This document shows positions 1 through 12,570 of a stretch of 64,000 nucleotides of DNA, in pieces. The number at the start of each line of letters is the position of its first letter. The first letter of the stretch is position 1. Where the stretch lies: contig OU964934.1 of assembly GCA_918807975.1 (NCBI GenBank), positions 8,494,001 to 8,558,000 of the forward strand, in the 5' to 3' direction. This DNA comes from Aplidium turbinatum. Taxonomy: Eukaryota; Chordata; Ascidiacea; Aplousobranchia; Polyclinidae. A program made the translations under genes and the position numbers. The notes under the pieces were generated by a model. It saw nothing but the letters and a program-made list of their open reading frames with translations. It made no database searches and was not told the DNA's origin.

Positions 1-729
1 GCTAAACCATCACATTCTGTTTTACAGTCTCAAAATACTCAAAGTGTAGCCACCGCAAAAAGATCACAAGCTAATAAAGAAAACACTTTCGACATATTCC
101 GTTTACACACGGAAGACACTGAAGCAGTGTTTGATTTTGAGTCATTTGGTGAGGCACAGCCGAACAAAAAACGTAAGATGTTTCAAACTTTCCCGGATAC
201 AGGCCACAATTTAAATATTTTTTCTCAAAAAGTGTCTGCTGCGAAAAAACATTCAAGTAGCACACCACTAGACTTCCCCGCGAAAGTGCCAACAGACCAA
301 CCTCAGAATCACATTCCTTCCCAGGAGTCGCTGTTTTCACTTAGTGCTTTGAACAGTCCTAAAACTGCTACGCAAAATTTGCAGATTAAACCTGCTCAAA
401 GAAAATGTCAGTTATTTTTTAACCCGAATCGAACCTCTCCGACACGCACAAAGGGTCAACATTCTTCTACAGACTTTTCGTTGTTTTTAAACAGTCCCAA
501 ACAAGAAAATCGCAGCAGTGTATTTCAGTTGCCGGAGAGTGAAGCCGTTTCTCTGTTTTCAGCTAAAGATTTTGACTTCAGTTTTTCTGAGGCAACCACT
601 CCGTCCCATCCATCTCGTGCGGGACCTAATGCTCTTGTATCATGCACGAGTAACGTAAAACGGAACTCGTTTTCTTTCACACTCGATCCTTCAATGATTG
701 AAGACATGTGCAGCGACTTGGATTTCTAG
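1..729 (+). CDS. 3' end of an unrecognised Ser/Phe-rich protein (partial)
   Basis: The frame is open from base 1 to a TAG at 727-729, giving 242 residues with no start inside the window, so this is the last exon or part of it. The protein is rich in Ser, Phe and Lys. It has a basic NKKRKM stretch near residue 55 that could be a nuclear localisation signal. Short hydrophobic/Ser-Pro motifs recur: LFSLSALNSPK, DFSLFLNSPK, VSLFSAKDFDFSF. The end is acidic, MIEDMCSDLDF. No folded domain or catalytic motif is visible; it looks largely disordered, like a nuclear adaptor with repeated docking motifs. I do not recognise the family. The gene converges on DNAJC27. The nearest plausible polyadenylation hexamer on this strand is near 1392. 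That it is real coding sequence is supported by the length of the open frame and by sensible composition. Confidence 0.75.
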   Translation, partial: AKPSHSVLQSQNTQSVATAKRSQANKENTFDIFRLHTEDTEAVFDFESFGEAQPNKKRKMFQTFPDTGHNLNIFSQKVSAAKKHSSSTPLDFPAKVPTDQPQNHIPSQESLFSLSALNSPKTATQNLQIKPAQRKCQLFFNPNRTSPTRTKGQHSSTDFSLFLNSPKQENRSSVFQLPESEAVSLFSAKDFDFSFSEATTPSHPSRAGPNALVSCTSNVKRNSFSFTLDPSMIEDMCSDLDF

Positions 730-808
730 TGGTTTTTTTTTTTAACTTTGACTGTAAATTTTATGTAACTGCAAGTATTTTACGCGGTGTGCTTGCTCAT
801 TCATGTAA

Positions 809-1040
809 GGGAACGTTCAAATATTACGCAACGCTTTTTTTCCGAATTTTTGACCCCCCCTCCCCCATGTAACGCTTTTTCACTACGAATTCAGCACAAA
901 AAACTACCATTCCGTACTCGAAAGCGTTACGTAACGTTTTGCTTGAACCCCCTCCCCCCCGATGTGACGCTAACGTAACGCTTTGCATAAACCCCCCCCC
1001 CCTCCCCCTCGAAGGCGTTACGTAATATTTGAACGTTCCC
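809..1040. mobile_element. Short non-autonomous DNA transposon (MITE), Harbinger-like
   Basis: The ends are inverted repeats of about 28 bp: GGGAACGTTCAAATATTACG at the left and its complement at the right, with a second subterminal TAACGC-type repeat. The element is flanked on both sides by TAA (806-808 and 1041-1043), a 3-bp TWA-type duplication typical of PIF/Harbinger. The interior has runs of C (CCCCCC blocks) and no coding capacity. It lies just downstream of the stop codon of the first gene. Confidence 0.75.
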
Positions 1041-3339
1041 TAACCTAGTACTCTTGTCATTAAATGACAAGGATGTTTTCCCTAGTAGGTGGCTGTGCAC
1101 TGCGCAGCAGGACGCTCCCGATCCTGGTTTAAGTTTTAAACAAAATTGAAACCAATGTTGGCTATGACCTTGGTGGGCCTTCCTTCATATAAATTAACCA
1201 GGCTAGTCTACCAATTTTCTCAGAAATTTTAAATAATGGTGTAAATGATAATGATTTTCATTTTATGTTTATCAAGTTGCATTTAAGGCATGATAAATTT
1301 CATTCAAGAGTTTGGATCACGTATTATATTCACTTTGCAACCAATGGCCCCCAATCTTCGATAAAATGGAATGTAAAAGCGGAGACTTACAAATAAAATT
1401 CCTTCACGTACCAAGTGCATACTGCTGGTGGTGACTTGTCGCTCCTTGCACAGTAGGCCTACATGAACAGTATGTAGGGGAAAGTGGGGCAAAGCAGGAC
1501 ATTTCGAGAAAATCTAATTGTTTCTAATGTAATCACTGCGAAAGCAATCCACTGTCCCTCTTTACCCCGTGTCCCGCTTTAATGATTTGACTTTATTTTT
1601 TAAATTGTTTTTGGTGTTCACTGTTCATGTCTGTTGCCTGCGTATTTCAAGTTCATAGTGTTTTGTTTCTATTTTACTGCCTACCATTTATTGTCGATTT
1701 TATGCCCTTCAGCGATTTTGTTTGTTGTATAATCGAAACTGAACCTAAAACAATATGTTTGTGTTCATATATCTACTGCAATGGAACGAACATTGCAAAC
1801 TACTGGTCCACAATCTGACTGAGCTTATAAAATTATTGTAGTAATCGGACCAAAAACATGCAGACCTACTTGGTTATTATTTTTGAAAGACTTAACCCGA
1901 TACAACGGGGTAAGAATTAAGACTTTTTTGCTACAATAGTTGAAAACATCGTTCAACGCTACTGACACTGCACGTATTGCCGATATGTCCTCACCAGCGG
2001 AATGGCCCGTTTCGGTGAGTCCGATCCCTATTCAGTGATTTTTTTAATTATTGGGTACCGTAGCCTAATTATCATTGCCGTTTTAGGGATACGGGTTAGA
2101 GGTTAGGAACTCACCGAATCAGACTCACCGAATAGTAGCAGACCCCCTCACCAGCCACCATGCTATATTTTCTCCACGTGTTTAGCATTTCAACTAATGT
2201 GTTATTTAAAAGTACACCTGCAATAGCAACTATGCCTTGTGATGACCACATTTCGATTTTTGGAGGTATCGCTTTTGACATTAAATTTAAAATAACATTT
2301 GAGCTGTCCCTTAACGCACGGCACTTGCTACTTCTGCAGGTCATATACAGTAAAATGACGTTCTACTGCATCTCTCACGGCGCTAACGAGCTTTTCGAGC
2401 CTCTAACAAGGCACCTTAAACTCACGACTGGAACACAATTAAGCATTTCAATGCTTAGCTATCGTTGATGTACTATCAGAAAAACAAGCTATAGCTCTAA
2501 TGAAAATACGGTCAAATCAAACATAAAACGTAGGTGTCAATGTGATAACAAAAATACTTTAACACTTTGATATAATGAAAAACTGAGAGGTTGCGTAACC
2601 GCGAGTATATGACAAAAACAATGCATGGTAAAAAAAGTCGTTTATCATTACACTGAATATGATAACGTAATATTACTGTCCAGATGAAAATTAATGTGCA
2701 AAAATACAACGCTGTACGTAAGAGTATATGCAGTCACGGCGAAAATTTTGACAATACAAATGAGAAAAAAATAAAGCTGTTGTTTCCTTCCAGATTCAGC
2801 AAATGACGTATGTTTTGTTATCTGAACAATCCAGAGAGTTTGCTATTATACACGAACACTTTGCGATTTGAGTTGCAACCATGTAGCATTGCAGAGGTTG
2901 TGAATTCTATAAAAAGCTTCGTAAATTGAAAATGAGTAGAAAGTTTAAGCACCACGTATAAAATTGAAACTGAAGTCCCAAGAAACGATATCGTAAAAAA
3001 ATAACTAAATCATAGCATAGACGCATGCTGTTCTGAAAATATATAAAAAAGCACAACTACTTTAACGTACCTTATGCTAATGGACGTACAGAGTTTGCTC
3101 ATTGTTTTGTAATGCAACTACTGTGAATCATTCCAAAGATACCGTATGCATACGCAGTATAAGTACAAAGATGCTGTTAAACAAATACCGCAAAACTTAC
3201 GCACACACACGCAGCAGAATAGCACCTTGCCTCAAAATTCATCATGACAAACGCTGTACCCACTCTTTCAGCAGGTCACATTGATAATAATCTAATAAAG
3301 GAAATGTGAAGATATGCGTTACACTCTAATTGACAAAAA
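1041..3339. other. Intergenic stretch between two converging genes
   Basis: No coding region, RNA gene or delimited repeat was recognised. The sequence is AT-rich. It should contain the 3' UTRs of the + strand gene ending at 729 and of DNAJC27 ending at 3340. Confidence 0.5.
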
Positions 3340-6300
3340 TCATTTGTTATGTAATAAAGCTGTTCTTGCATTGACTAACATCTTAAAAGCGTCTTCACTT
3401 CCGGGAGCAACGTTCTTGTCGGGGTGTAAAATGACAGCCAACTTTCTGTAAGCCTTGTTGATGTCATCCCTGCAATATATTTCGGAAGTTAATTAGTTAT
3501 GCCGCGTATTAAGCAGCTACACGGCGCTTTGACTCTTCAAGCGCACGTCGCTGGCCTGATGAAAGTCTTTCAGAGTGACTTCGCTGAACTTTAAAAAGCC
3601 TTCTAAACCGTAGCTATAGTTCTCAAATGGTGAAGAATTAACAAGAGAAAGTGATTAAGCATGACGATCGACGCTAAAACTGGTGTGTCCGCCGTGAGAC
3701 TTAATTTGTCCGCCGAGATAGCTACTCAGACCGGACACGTTTGTCTGCCGTCAACAAAAACTAATTTCGAGGCCTGAGAAAACGACTCAGCTTACTTTGG
3801 AAACAGACAACGGAAGCTTACCTAGTAGCACTGTAATGAACTCCGAGTTTTTCGTAATTATCTCTTCCGTTCTTTATTCTTAAAATCGCATTTGCTTGTT
3901 CTTTCGTAAATCCCAGGTTTGTGTTAACTGAAGGAAGGCAGCCGCCATTTTCGGAAACTTCCACCAGCTTATTGAACAACTCCTAAAATGTAAACTCATA
4001 ATTCATCATGAAGTTCAACTCGTTTCATACTGAACAAAATTTTCCAACCTTAACAAAACTATCTCAACAAAAAAAATTAATCAGTTTCTAAGAGGGTCAG
4101 TGGAATATCGAGATGACTCACTTTACTAATGTTCCTTGCGATATGGAGGGTCACTACAAAATTCAAACATTGACAGAGCTGCAAAATTTTTTCTTTACTT
4201 TTAGGTAAATTTATTCTCGTGACAGAAATTGCTATGTATTTTGTTTGAAATTTTGAGTGCTAAAACATCGGCAGAACCGCACTGCTGCATTGTGAGGCCA
4301 CCTCTCATTACTACTGTAGCGGGAAGTCTACCGCGCTGCATTATCATGACTGGAATAGTATTAAATAAACATAGTATAACGTACTATTTCCATACATTCA
4401 TTGTGGCAATACACATGAAGACATACGCTGCACCTGGGTAACGCGACATATGGCCGTAAACCTTAAGCAGCACTTGCACCAAATTTTGTCATTGACCCTC
4501 CAGTTGCCCACCTGTGACCCTCCAGTTGCCCACCTCCTTTTTGAGTGAGCAATCCCCTACTCCAACCATCCCTAGTTTCTAACCTGAAACATTTCATTTA
4601 TTCCTTCACCGGTTGCAGCAGATGTTTCAAAATAGAAATACCCCTTTCCTTCAGCCCAAAGTCTTCCTTCCAGTGGGCTAATTTCACGTTTAGGCTTATC
4701 GATCTAAAAGTATAAAAAGTCGTCTATCATAAAAACAGACATAAAGGCAAGCTAAATGTACAAAATTACTTGCGGAACATTTCCTGGTGTATTCCAGCTT
4801 ATACCCAGAACTAGTAACGTACGCAGGGGGGCATCGAGCCATACGAAGATGTTCAATAATGGCATCCAGAAGTGTTGACAGGGATTATCCAGCGTATACT
4901 TTTGCATTTGAGATTTAAAAAAATAATAATTAAAAAACTTTTGAGGAGATGGGAGGCGGAGGGCGCTTGCTTACGGAAGGAAACTCCACGATGCCAATTT
5001 TTTTGTAACTGCCTTGTTTTGCATTCAATCAGCATCTTTTTTTTTTCAAGATAAACACTTTGTCATTCTTTTTACTAGTTTTTAGTATCGTAACATTCAA
5101 AAGACCACCACCTATAAAGCAGGGGCTGAAATCAAGACGCCCCTTTGTGCCTGCCGCACAACAACTACTTAAGAACGTAGAAGAATTTGGTTTAAGTGCG
5201 GCACACTGGACGAACCGCATGTGAGCACGTTTTTTAGGTGCAGACTGTTAGTTGCCTGCCAAATAGGTGCACACACTGTGGCATCAGGATATTTTGGTGC
5301 GACGCCCAGCCATTTAGGTGCTATTCCCAGTAAAGTCTATTTCATTAGGTGCTTGATGGTAATACTGCAGACAGAGGTGTACGCAGGATTTTCACAAAAG
5401 GGGCATTAGAAATGCTTCTCAAAACGAATTTAAATAAAAACGCTCATTTGCTGATTATAACCAGCAAAGTATAAGATTAGCTCAGTGGTTTCTTGGCTGT
5501 ACTTGCATAGTCACGCACTGCACATTGATATGTTTCAAACTGAATTCACTTTGTAACACAGTGGGGAGAACTGTCGCATACTCAAGCATATCTGATAAAT
5601 GATTATGAATGTAATTTGACACACCGAATAGCACCCAAATGACCGGACGCCACGCGGCCACAGTGCCAGCACCTATTTGACAGGCACCTAGCTGCACCAA
5701 AAAGACGGCTTGGGACAGGTGAGCTGTGGTCAATTATCTCGCATCAAGTTGGCTGCGACAAAAGACCCTGATGCCCTAGTGTGGAGAGTACATTGCAATA
5801 GTTCTTAACGGGATCCCAGGGTCTGCAGGCCTAGCGAAAAATCTGGATCCTTAAAGAGAATAAAAATTGCCCTTTCATTATTATGCACTTCCTTTGTATG
5901 TTACATAAATGAAAGCCACTCTTAAAATATTCTATGAACGCACAGTCGCATACATTTCCAACCTATTTACATTACAGTCAAGCAGACTAAATAAAAATTT
6001 GATCAATCAAAAATAAACAGACGTTACATGATTTAAATCTTATAATAGTCTTTTTGAAATAAGCGATATGCCAAGGACTAACTTTGTTGGCACACACAAG
6101 AAACAAGACGTTATCCAAGCTTTGCGGTTTTCCGATTTCTTGTTTCATCTCCAGTAACCAGGAATCCAAAGTTTCAAAACTTTTCCGATCAGAAACATCA
6201 TAAACCAAGATTGCAGCTGTGAAAATGATTCAGTTACTTTATTATTAAGCATACTTTTAAGCAGAGCGTCTGCGTTAATAATTACGACAAACAACACTAT

Positions 6301-9300
6301 CAGTGCTCTAGGGCAGGGCTACTCAACTAATGTTAGCAAAGGTCCATTTTGACAAGTTAAATATTTTCGCGGTCCGGTGAATATTTCATATGCAACCACA
6401 AAAATTAAACAACCAGTAGCCTACGGGCACCGACGGTAGCCTAACAGTAGCCTACGGTACACTTTTCAGGTAGTATGTAACACGACTTGGATTTTTGTCT
6501 GACACAAACAAAGAAATAAAAAAAGGAAAATATGTATTGTGTTTCTTTGTAGTGTAGATTGCACATCAGAGAAGACGGCAAAGCGTTGGGGGGGTCTGGG
6601 AGCGAAGCCCCCAGCTCCCTGGATAATCACAAAAAATGCTTTTCCCTAATGGAAATCTGTTTAAAGAGGCCCTAAAATGCGGCAATGAAGTTATTCTTCC
6701 AGAAGCCAGAGGTCCACCTTCAACACCCAGAAGGTCCGGATTCGGACCGCGGTCCGCCAGTTGAGTAGCCCTGCTCTAGGGTGAAACATTCACAGGTTCG
6801 TTTTTTGAATAAATTTCCTATAGCCTACAATCTTTTAAAGCAAGTAGTGCTATTGATAATCTGACTATGGCCTACACTACAGTCCTACATAATATATGGG
6901 AATATTAATCAGAAGAAATATTGTCACACAATGTCAACATCCAAAAAATGTACTCTTACAGCACTCAAATAAACAAAAAAAATAATTATATATAAATATA
7001 AAAATAATTATATTTGGACAATGATGAAACAATAACCTTGTGCATCTTTATAAAATTCATTGCGGACTTCAAAAAAATATGGATGTCCAGCCATGTCAAA
7101 TATGTTTACTTTCAGATCTTTTTGATTGACATGTACCCTGTAAGGCACAAAAATGTTAGTGAAAGGCATAATATTCTATTATGTTGTTAATAGTACAAAT
7201 ACTATAGTAAAATGGGACAAAAAAACAAGGGGGTAGTTGGGGCCAAAAAAGCATCCCCCGGACAAGTTTTCATGCTGCACTACATGAAAAAATGTTCAAT
7301 ACTTTTACAATATATTTATCTATGAAGCTTTTCTCCCAACTGGATTGTTTTATATTTACTGCTTCTTTTTCTGACAAGTTGGTTTTACATGAAAGGTTCA
7401 AAAACCATATGTATCGATATATACCGAAGAGTATACTCAGCGTATCTAGATGGCAGTATGACCGACTGTACAAAAGTTTACTACAGGGTTACTCAACTAA
7501 TATTAACAAAGATCCAGTTTGACAAGAAGAATATTTTTAGCATTCCGGTAAATACGTTTTTCACACGCAACCACGAAAGTTAAACTATCAATTCCAGTAC
7601 CAAACCATTTTTTTAGGTAAAATGTAACTTGAATTGGATTTTTGACAAAGTGTTGGGGTCTGGGAGCAGAAGCCCCCAGTTACTAAGATAACCACAGAGA
7701 CAATTGCTTCCTCCCAGTAAAAATCTGTTTAAAGAGGGCCAGAAACGTGGCAATGACGTTATTCTTTGAAGAAGTTCATCAATCATCATCAACACTCAGA
7801 AGGTCCGGATTCGGACCACTAGTTGAGTAGCCCTGGTTTACTAGCATACTTTGATATGAGTAATTGAGTACAGTATCAGTTTTTAAGTTTGATTTCTATT
7901 AGTGGTTTAAATTTGGGAGAACGGTCACCCCTTTGTTCTGATGGTGTCAATTCGTTTTCTTATTGCAATAGATTGTACTACTACGCAAGAGTATAGACTT
8001 AAATGGCTCCTGATGTGTTGGTGTTACAATGTAAGTTGGTGAGCTTACATTCTAATGGGCTAAAACGGTCATTGTTTTTTTGAGCTACCCAGCGCATGAC
8101 TGGAATATCGTGGCATATTGCTCTGTGTGGTGTTGTAGCCTCTTAAAATCCCTAAAATGATGGCTGGTAATACAAGCAACACAACATGCAAGAAAACGAG
8201 GATCATTGAAACTGTTCAACTTTGATTTAAATGTCATTCCTCTTGTGTAAGCGTAGGCTACCATAGTACCATACCCTTCTTGCTGTCAGGAAATATTTTT
8301 CTATGCTTTTGTACAATTTGAAGGTACTGAAGCTGATCCTCATCTTTTGTCATTAATTCACAGTTCTGTTGAATAATTGTTACGCTCTGCGACTGCGTGA
8401 TCGTTAATGCCTTTTTAGGAAGAATCAGTTTTTGAAAAAAAAATAATTTGAAGTTACAAAGTCTGTTAGCACTCAGTCATTAATTGATTCCAAATTAATA
8501 TGTATAATTGTATATAATATACTTTCTTTGGTAGATCGTCTTCTGCTTCAATTTCTAGTGACTGAATCATTGAAGTTTCACAGAGCATGACATGCTCCAA
8601 TAATAAAAAGCCAGGCCGACCACCTTGTAGACAAATACCAAATGTGAGCTGCCATCTTTGATAAGGCAGTTTTGGAAATGTCTTTATTGATTTTCTTATA
8701 AATTACCAACAGTTTCATAAGAAGTAGGTCATTGTTTGGAGTGCAGGCTGCTAATGATGCCACTAGTCAAGCATTGAGGAATTTGCATTGCAATGAATTT
8801 TTCTCTCTTATGTAATTTTTTTGTCTCACTATGTGAGTTGCATTTGACTTCCAAAAACTCAAACTTTTAAGGTACCGGTATGAATCACTTTGCCCATCCA
8901 TCTGACTTGGTGGTTCGGTCCAGGAGCCATAAATTTAATCCTTCTGGGAATAACTTCACCAAGAAAAGTCATAGCCAATTCAAAAAATCCCCGCTATCAT
9001 CTAATAGCTGTTCTTTTGGCAGTTAAGCAATAATAAACATGTTCATAAAATTTTTGCAATCGACTTTTGTTGCAGTAATTGCTCATTGGTAGATGCGCAT
9101 GTAGATTGTAGATTGAAGCAAAAAATTGATGGTTATTTATTTTCATCAAACTGGCTATGTGGAAAATATTATATTAATTTTTTGCATTGTCAGATAGACT
9201 AGAAATTGCAGAACTTTATTAATTGTCATTTCACGAACTGAAATCTGTGTTTTTCAACTAATGGAACACTTTAAATGCCTGGCACCAAAAATGTAATTTT

Positions 9301-10137
9301 TAAGGACCACCCTAGTGCTTATGCACAACAACTTATACTTTGATCACTTCGCAAAACACAATTTTTGTGGACAATACATTCATAAATTGAAAAACTTACT
9401 TGGTTACACCATAATCGATTCCAACAGTTGGAAGATATTTACTCACAAATCTTCTTTCACAATATCTTTTAATAATGCAGCTCTGAAAAGTGCAATCAAA
9501 ACTGTGACAAAATTTTCCAAACAAATCAATTGATCTTCTTCACATAGGCCTATTCAAATGTGAAAGAGGTTCCAGTTTAAAACTAAAAATTTATTCAAAA
9601 GTGAATAAAGTATTTAGGCCTATGGGATAAATTACTGCTAACACTTTACCAATAAGAGGAAACTACATTCAGTCCACCAGTCCAATAAGAGGCAACAACA
9701 TGGACACCACGAAAAACCAAAAGAAAGAAAGGAAAACCAAAAGTGAGATGGAGGGGCGACACTGACAAACAATGCAATACAACCAATTGGTACCAACTAG
9801 CACATAATCATGTGAATTGGCATGAAAAGGGGAATGCTAACGCTCTGCAGTGGGCTCTCACAGGCTGAAAATGATGATAATGACATTCAGTCACCAGGCC
9901 TGTGTCAGTGATTTAAAGCTTCCACAAGTACAAACCTGCCAGAATTAGGCTTTTAAAGAGGCATTGTTAGTCCAAGAATAAAGATACCAACAACCAATCA
10001 TATACAACAAACTATTTTATCAGCAAATACTACGGTACCGATACCTTTCCAGATTCAGCATTTCCCATGCTAATTATCTTCACTCTGAGACGCTTTTGTG
10101 ATCCTTTTCTGTGATTAATATTTGATGGCACACTCAT
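3340..10137 (-). CDS. DNAJC27: DNAJC27 (RBJ), Rab-like GTPase with C-terminal J domain
   Basis: Seven coding exons on the minus strand: 10137-10045, 9482-9400, 7137-7037, 6216-6083, 4703-4584, 3982-3822, 3469-3340. They sum to 822 nt, a 273-aa protein plus TGA, matching the vertebrate length as recalled. All junctions have GT donors and AG acceptors and keep frame. The start gives [12 protein letters not shown], then [20 protein letters not shown] (G1 P-loop). Later come [13 protein letters not shown] (switch I), FDMAGHP (switch II region), VCANKID (G4) and [10 protein letters not shown] (G5). The last exon encodes the J-domain core with [15 protein letters not shown], including the HPD motif that stimulates Hsp70. 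The family is an atypical Rab-like small GTPase fused to a J domain. In mammals it is linked to nuclear MEK/ERK signalling (family knowledge, not visible here). The ASG in the P-loop has Ser where vertebrates have Val. Introns hold two hAT elements, a foldback element and a LINE relic. Confidence 0.95.
4498..4541. repeat. Two tandem copies of a 21-22 bp unit
   Basis: The unit GTGACCCTCCAGTTGCCCAC occurs twice in direct succession in the DNAJC27 intron, 40 bp from the exon at 4584. It has no evident function. Confidence 0.7.
5229..5706. mobile_element. Foldback-type DNA element with long inverted arms
   Basis: The left arm (about 5229-5330) and right arm (about 5615-5706) are inverted copies, roughly 80% alike. 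The left arm reads TTTTTAGGTGCAG..GCCTGCCAAATAGGTGC..CACTGTGGC and the right-arm complement reads TTTTTGGTGCAG..GCCTGTCAAATAGGTGC..CACTGTGGC. AGGTGC recurs several times within each arm. There is no coding sequence. The boundaries are approximate because no clean target duplication was found. It lies in a DNAJC27 intron. Confidence 0.6.
6314..6773. mobile_element. Non-autonomous hAT element, copy 1
   Basis: The termini are CAGGGCTACTCAACT and AGTTGAGTAGCCCTG. The perfect 8-bp target duplication CTCTAGGG lies at 6306-6313 and 6774-6781. The 460-bp interior has no transposase. It lies in a DNAJC27 intron. A second, shorter copy of the same family is at 7484-7835. Confidence 0.9.
7484..7835. mobile_element. 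Non-autonomous hAT element, copy 2
   Basis: The termini are CAGGGTTACTCAACT and AGTTGAGTAGCCCTG, with a perfect 8-bp duplication GTTTACTA at 7476-7483 and 7836-7843. The interior aligns with the 6314-6773 copy (shared AAGGTCCGGATTCGGACC near the right end) but is about 108 bp shorter. It sits in the next DNAJC27 intron, in the same orientation. Confidence 0.9.
9690..9900 (+). mobile_element. LINE 3' end relic
   Basis: A + strand frame ending at TGA 9866-9868 carries the typical C-terminal tail of a LINE reverse-transcriptase [13 protein letters not shown], then [20 protein letters not shown], then ALQWALTG. The pattern is G.P..RW..D....W...A..R..W...G.A..QW. A TGATGATAATGA tail follows. It is truncated at the 5' side and lies in the first DNAJC27 intron. 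The family is not resolved. Confidence 0.65.
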
Positions 10138-11224
10138 AACTCAATTCAACTATGTGCAACAATATTACGATTTAAGTGAGTTTAAACTGTACCTGAAGAG
10201 AGTGTTTGATTGAAAAACTAAACAAATAGAATTTTTAACTTACGATGCATTAAACAAGCCGAGCAGTATTTTGCACCAACTGAGGTTTAATTTTACACTA
10301 TGTGGCCAGCATGCAATAAACTTTTAATTTCTTTACTACATTTTTATGTGATTGCTATGTGATGTATATAATTTGGAAAGTGAAAAAATATACTGTAGGC
10401 TATGCTTTTTGGAATTCCAAAATTATTAATTGCAAATTATGAAGAAATTCCCAGTGGTAAACTGCAATGTATGTCATTGTCATCTAACCTACCATTCATA
10501 TTTTTTGCGGCTGTCTTGCTAAATTTCAGAGAATTTTATTCGGATGCAACCTATTTTGTCCCCTGAACACTTCATGGCCGAAATAGGTTGAACCCTTATT
10601 AAAGGTCATTGCATAGCATGAACAATTGTTGCGAGAATATAATTTCCAGCGCGTTCTAGCACGCATCCAGAAAATGTTATAATACTGTAGTGTATCCCTT
10701 AGCTTCCTTTTCCACAGGAAAGCTTTCAATTTTTCTTGGTTATTTTTGCATTGTGTCACGTCACTTTCTTTCCTTGTGAACAGCCAATATTTACTGCTGT
10801 TGTAGAATCAAGCCACATTCAAACATAAAAATCTACATGGAGTCTTGTGATACTTTTATGTTACCTTCCTAATTGTGCACTACCGGTATATCATACCGTA
10901 TCAATCAGCTGGTGTGCTTGGACCTTGGAGAGCTGGAGCAGTGCACTCATACTCAAGCTATGTGGCTACTTTTCTAAAGGTTCTTTAAGTCTTGTGAAGT
11001 CATTGAACAGGCCTACTGTTATTCAGTTACCAGACGGCTCTATTCCTAGTTTTACTCAGTTGCAGAGAAGTCAACCTTTCCTATTTTATATTCAGTTCCC
11101 TTTGGATTCAGTTTATCTTCGTTGAAGCGGTGTTATGTTTTACTTTCTTGCTTGAGGTTGCACCATTGAAATAAAATGAAGACCTTGTGTTCCAATCACC
11201 CCTTGCCACCATTGTGCTCAGGGA
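10138..11224. other. Region upstream of DNAJC27, nothing recognised
   Basis: This stretch should contain the DNAJC27 promoter and 5' UTR on the minus strand. No convincing TATA box, coding exon or delimited repeat was seen. Short open frames here lack family features. Confidence 0.4.
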
Positions 11225-11300
11225 TCAATTCAGTTTGTTTTTATTTCTGACCATCACAACGAGAAAAAAAACAATATATGACAAACATAGCAAAGGTCTA
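11225..11300 (+). repeat. Dispersed repeat family X, copy 1
   Basis: The block begins CAGTTTGTTTTTATTTCTGA, continues with CATCACAACGA and ends near GGTCTAGAAAAGG. It recurs at 23165-23290 and 26871-26960. The family and boundaries are unknown. Confidence 0.6.
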
Positions 11301-11443
11301 GAAAAGGGATGTCATCGTCACGCTGACGGGTAGCATATGAGCGGTTGAAGTGGACTACAACACACCACGCGCGTTACACAAACCTATAATCAAATCTTTA
11401 TTGAAGGCATGCCATCCATACTCAACTCAAAACACCACCCTCA

Positions 11444-12270
11444 TTCTGGCAGAATAATTCTGCGCGATCCGCCTAAAAAAATGATCCGTAAAAATTTGCG
11501 CGATAAACAATGCGATGAAAGTAGCAACACTCGGAAGCTGATAAAATCACTTCTCGTTACCACATCAAAGCAAATCTTATATTTTTTCCATGGGCAAATG
11601 AACAGTGAACTCAGAAATTTCAATAAAAAAATCGGCTTGTCAAAGATAAAGCAAGTGCAACTGCGAAAAGTAAAACATAAAATCGTATATTAAGACTGCT
11701 ATGTGTAATTTGGCAAGAAAAGTAAGCATCACAAAAACGTCTATAAAAATATTTTCCCGAAATATTTTTCGGAATTTTATTTTTGAATCGTGTTCAAAAT
11801 TAAATTTACTTTCCAGAGGTGGCAATCTCGTGGTGCGGCAGACGAAGGAAACGCGAGCAGAATGGTTTGAAGAGATTCCCGCGCTTTTCAAGTAAGCAGC
11901 TAAATATTTACTCTTCTGGTTTAAATTTAAAATTTGGACAAATAACAAAATCAAGAGTTGGAGACACGACAAGATCAGAAAAACTGAATAAAGAATTTGT
12001 TTGCAATTACTCCAATAGTAAGTTTTTTTGAATTTAATCAAGAATTGGCAAAGAAAAAGCAATTGAAGAAACTTTGATTCAGGATGGCTGTAAAATAGTT
12101 GAAATCGGTAGCCTTTTATGCGAAGAAACTTATTCATCAAAACTTAAAAGAAAAAAGATCAAGACTGGACTGTAATTCTTTGGATGTTGCAACTCTTTTT
12201 TTTGTTTAAATTTTTTTTTTTCCTATAATTTGTAAATCTGTACTTCGGTTAACTGGTAGCCTAACTGACC
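11444..12270. repeat. First copy of a direct duplication leading into the 204-bp array
   Basis: The segment from AGAATAATTCTGCGCGATC at about 11452 onward is repeated from about 12285, roughly 835 bp further on, with high identity over about 390 bp. Both copies hold a short palindrome (AGAATAATTCT), then a shared AT-rich body, then a stretch homologous to the tandem units downstream. This copy departs from the array after an exon-like segment (about 11816-11891) bounded by a pyrimidine-AG and by CAA|GTAAGC. Confidence 0.7.
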
Positions 12271-12570
12271 ACCGTCATTCTTGTAGAATAATTCTGCGCG
12301 ATCGGCCTAAAAAAATGATCCGTAAAAATTTGCGCGATAAACAATGCGATGAACGTAGCAACACTCGGAAGCTGATAAAATCACTTCTCGTTACCATATT
12401 AAAGCAAATGTTATATTTTTTCCATAGGAAAATGAACAGTGAACTCAGAAATTTAAATAAAAAACTCGACTTGTCAAAGATAAAGCAAGTGCAATTGCGA
12501 AAAGTAAAACATAAAATCGCATATTAAGACTGCTGTATGTGATGTGGCAAGAAAAGTAACCATCACAAAA

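Noticed and set aside
11640-12140. 166-aa minus-strand reading frame
   Set aside because: It overlaps repeat sequence shared with the 204-bp array and shows no domain; it is probably a chance opening in AT-rich DNA.
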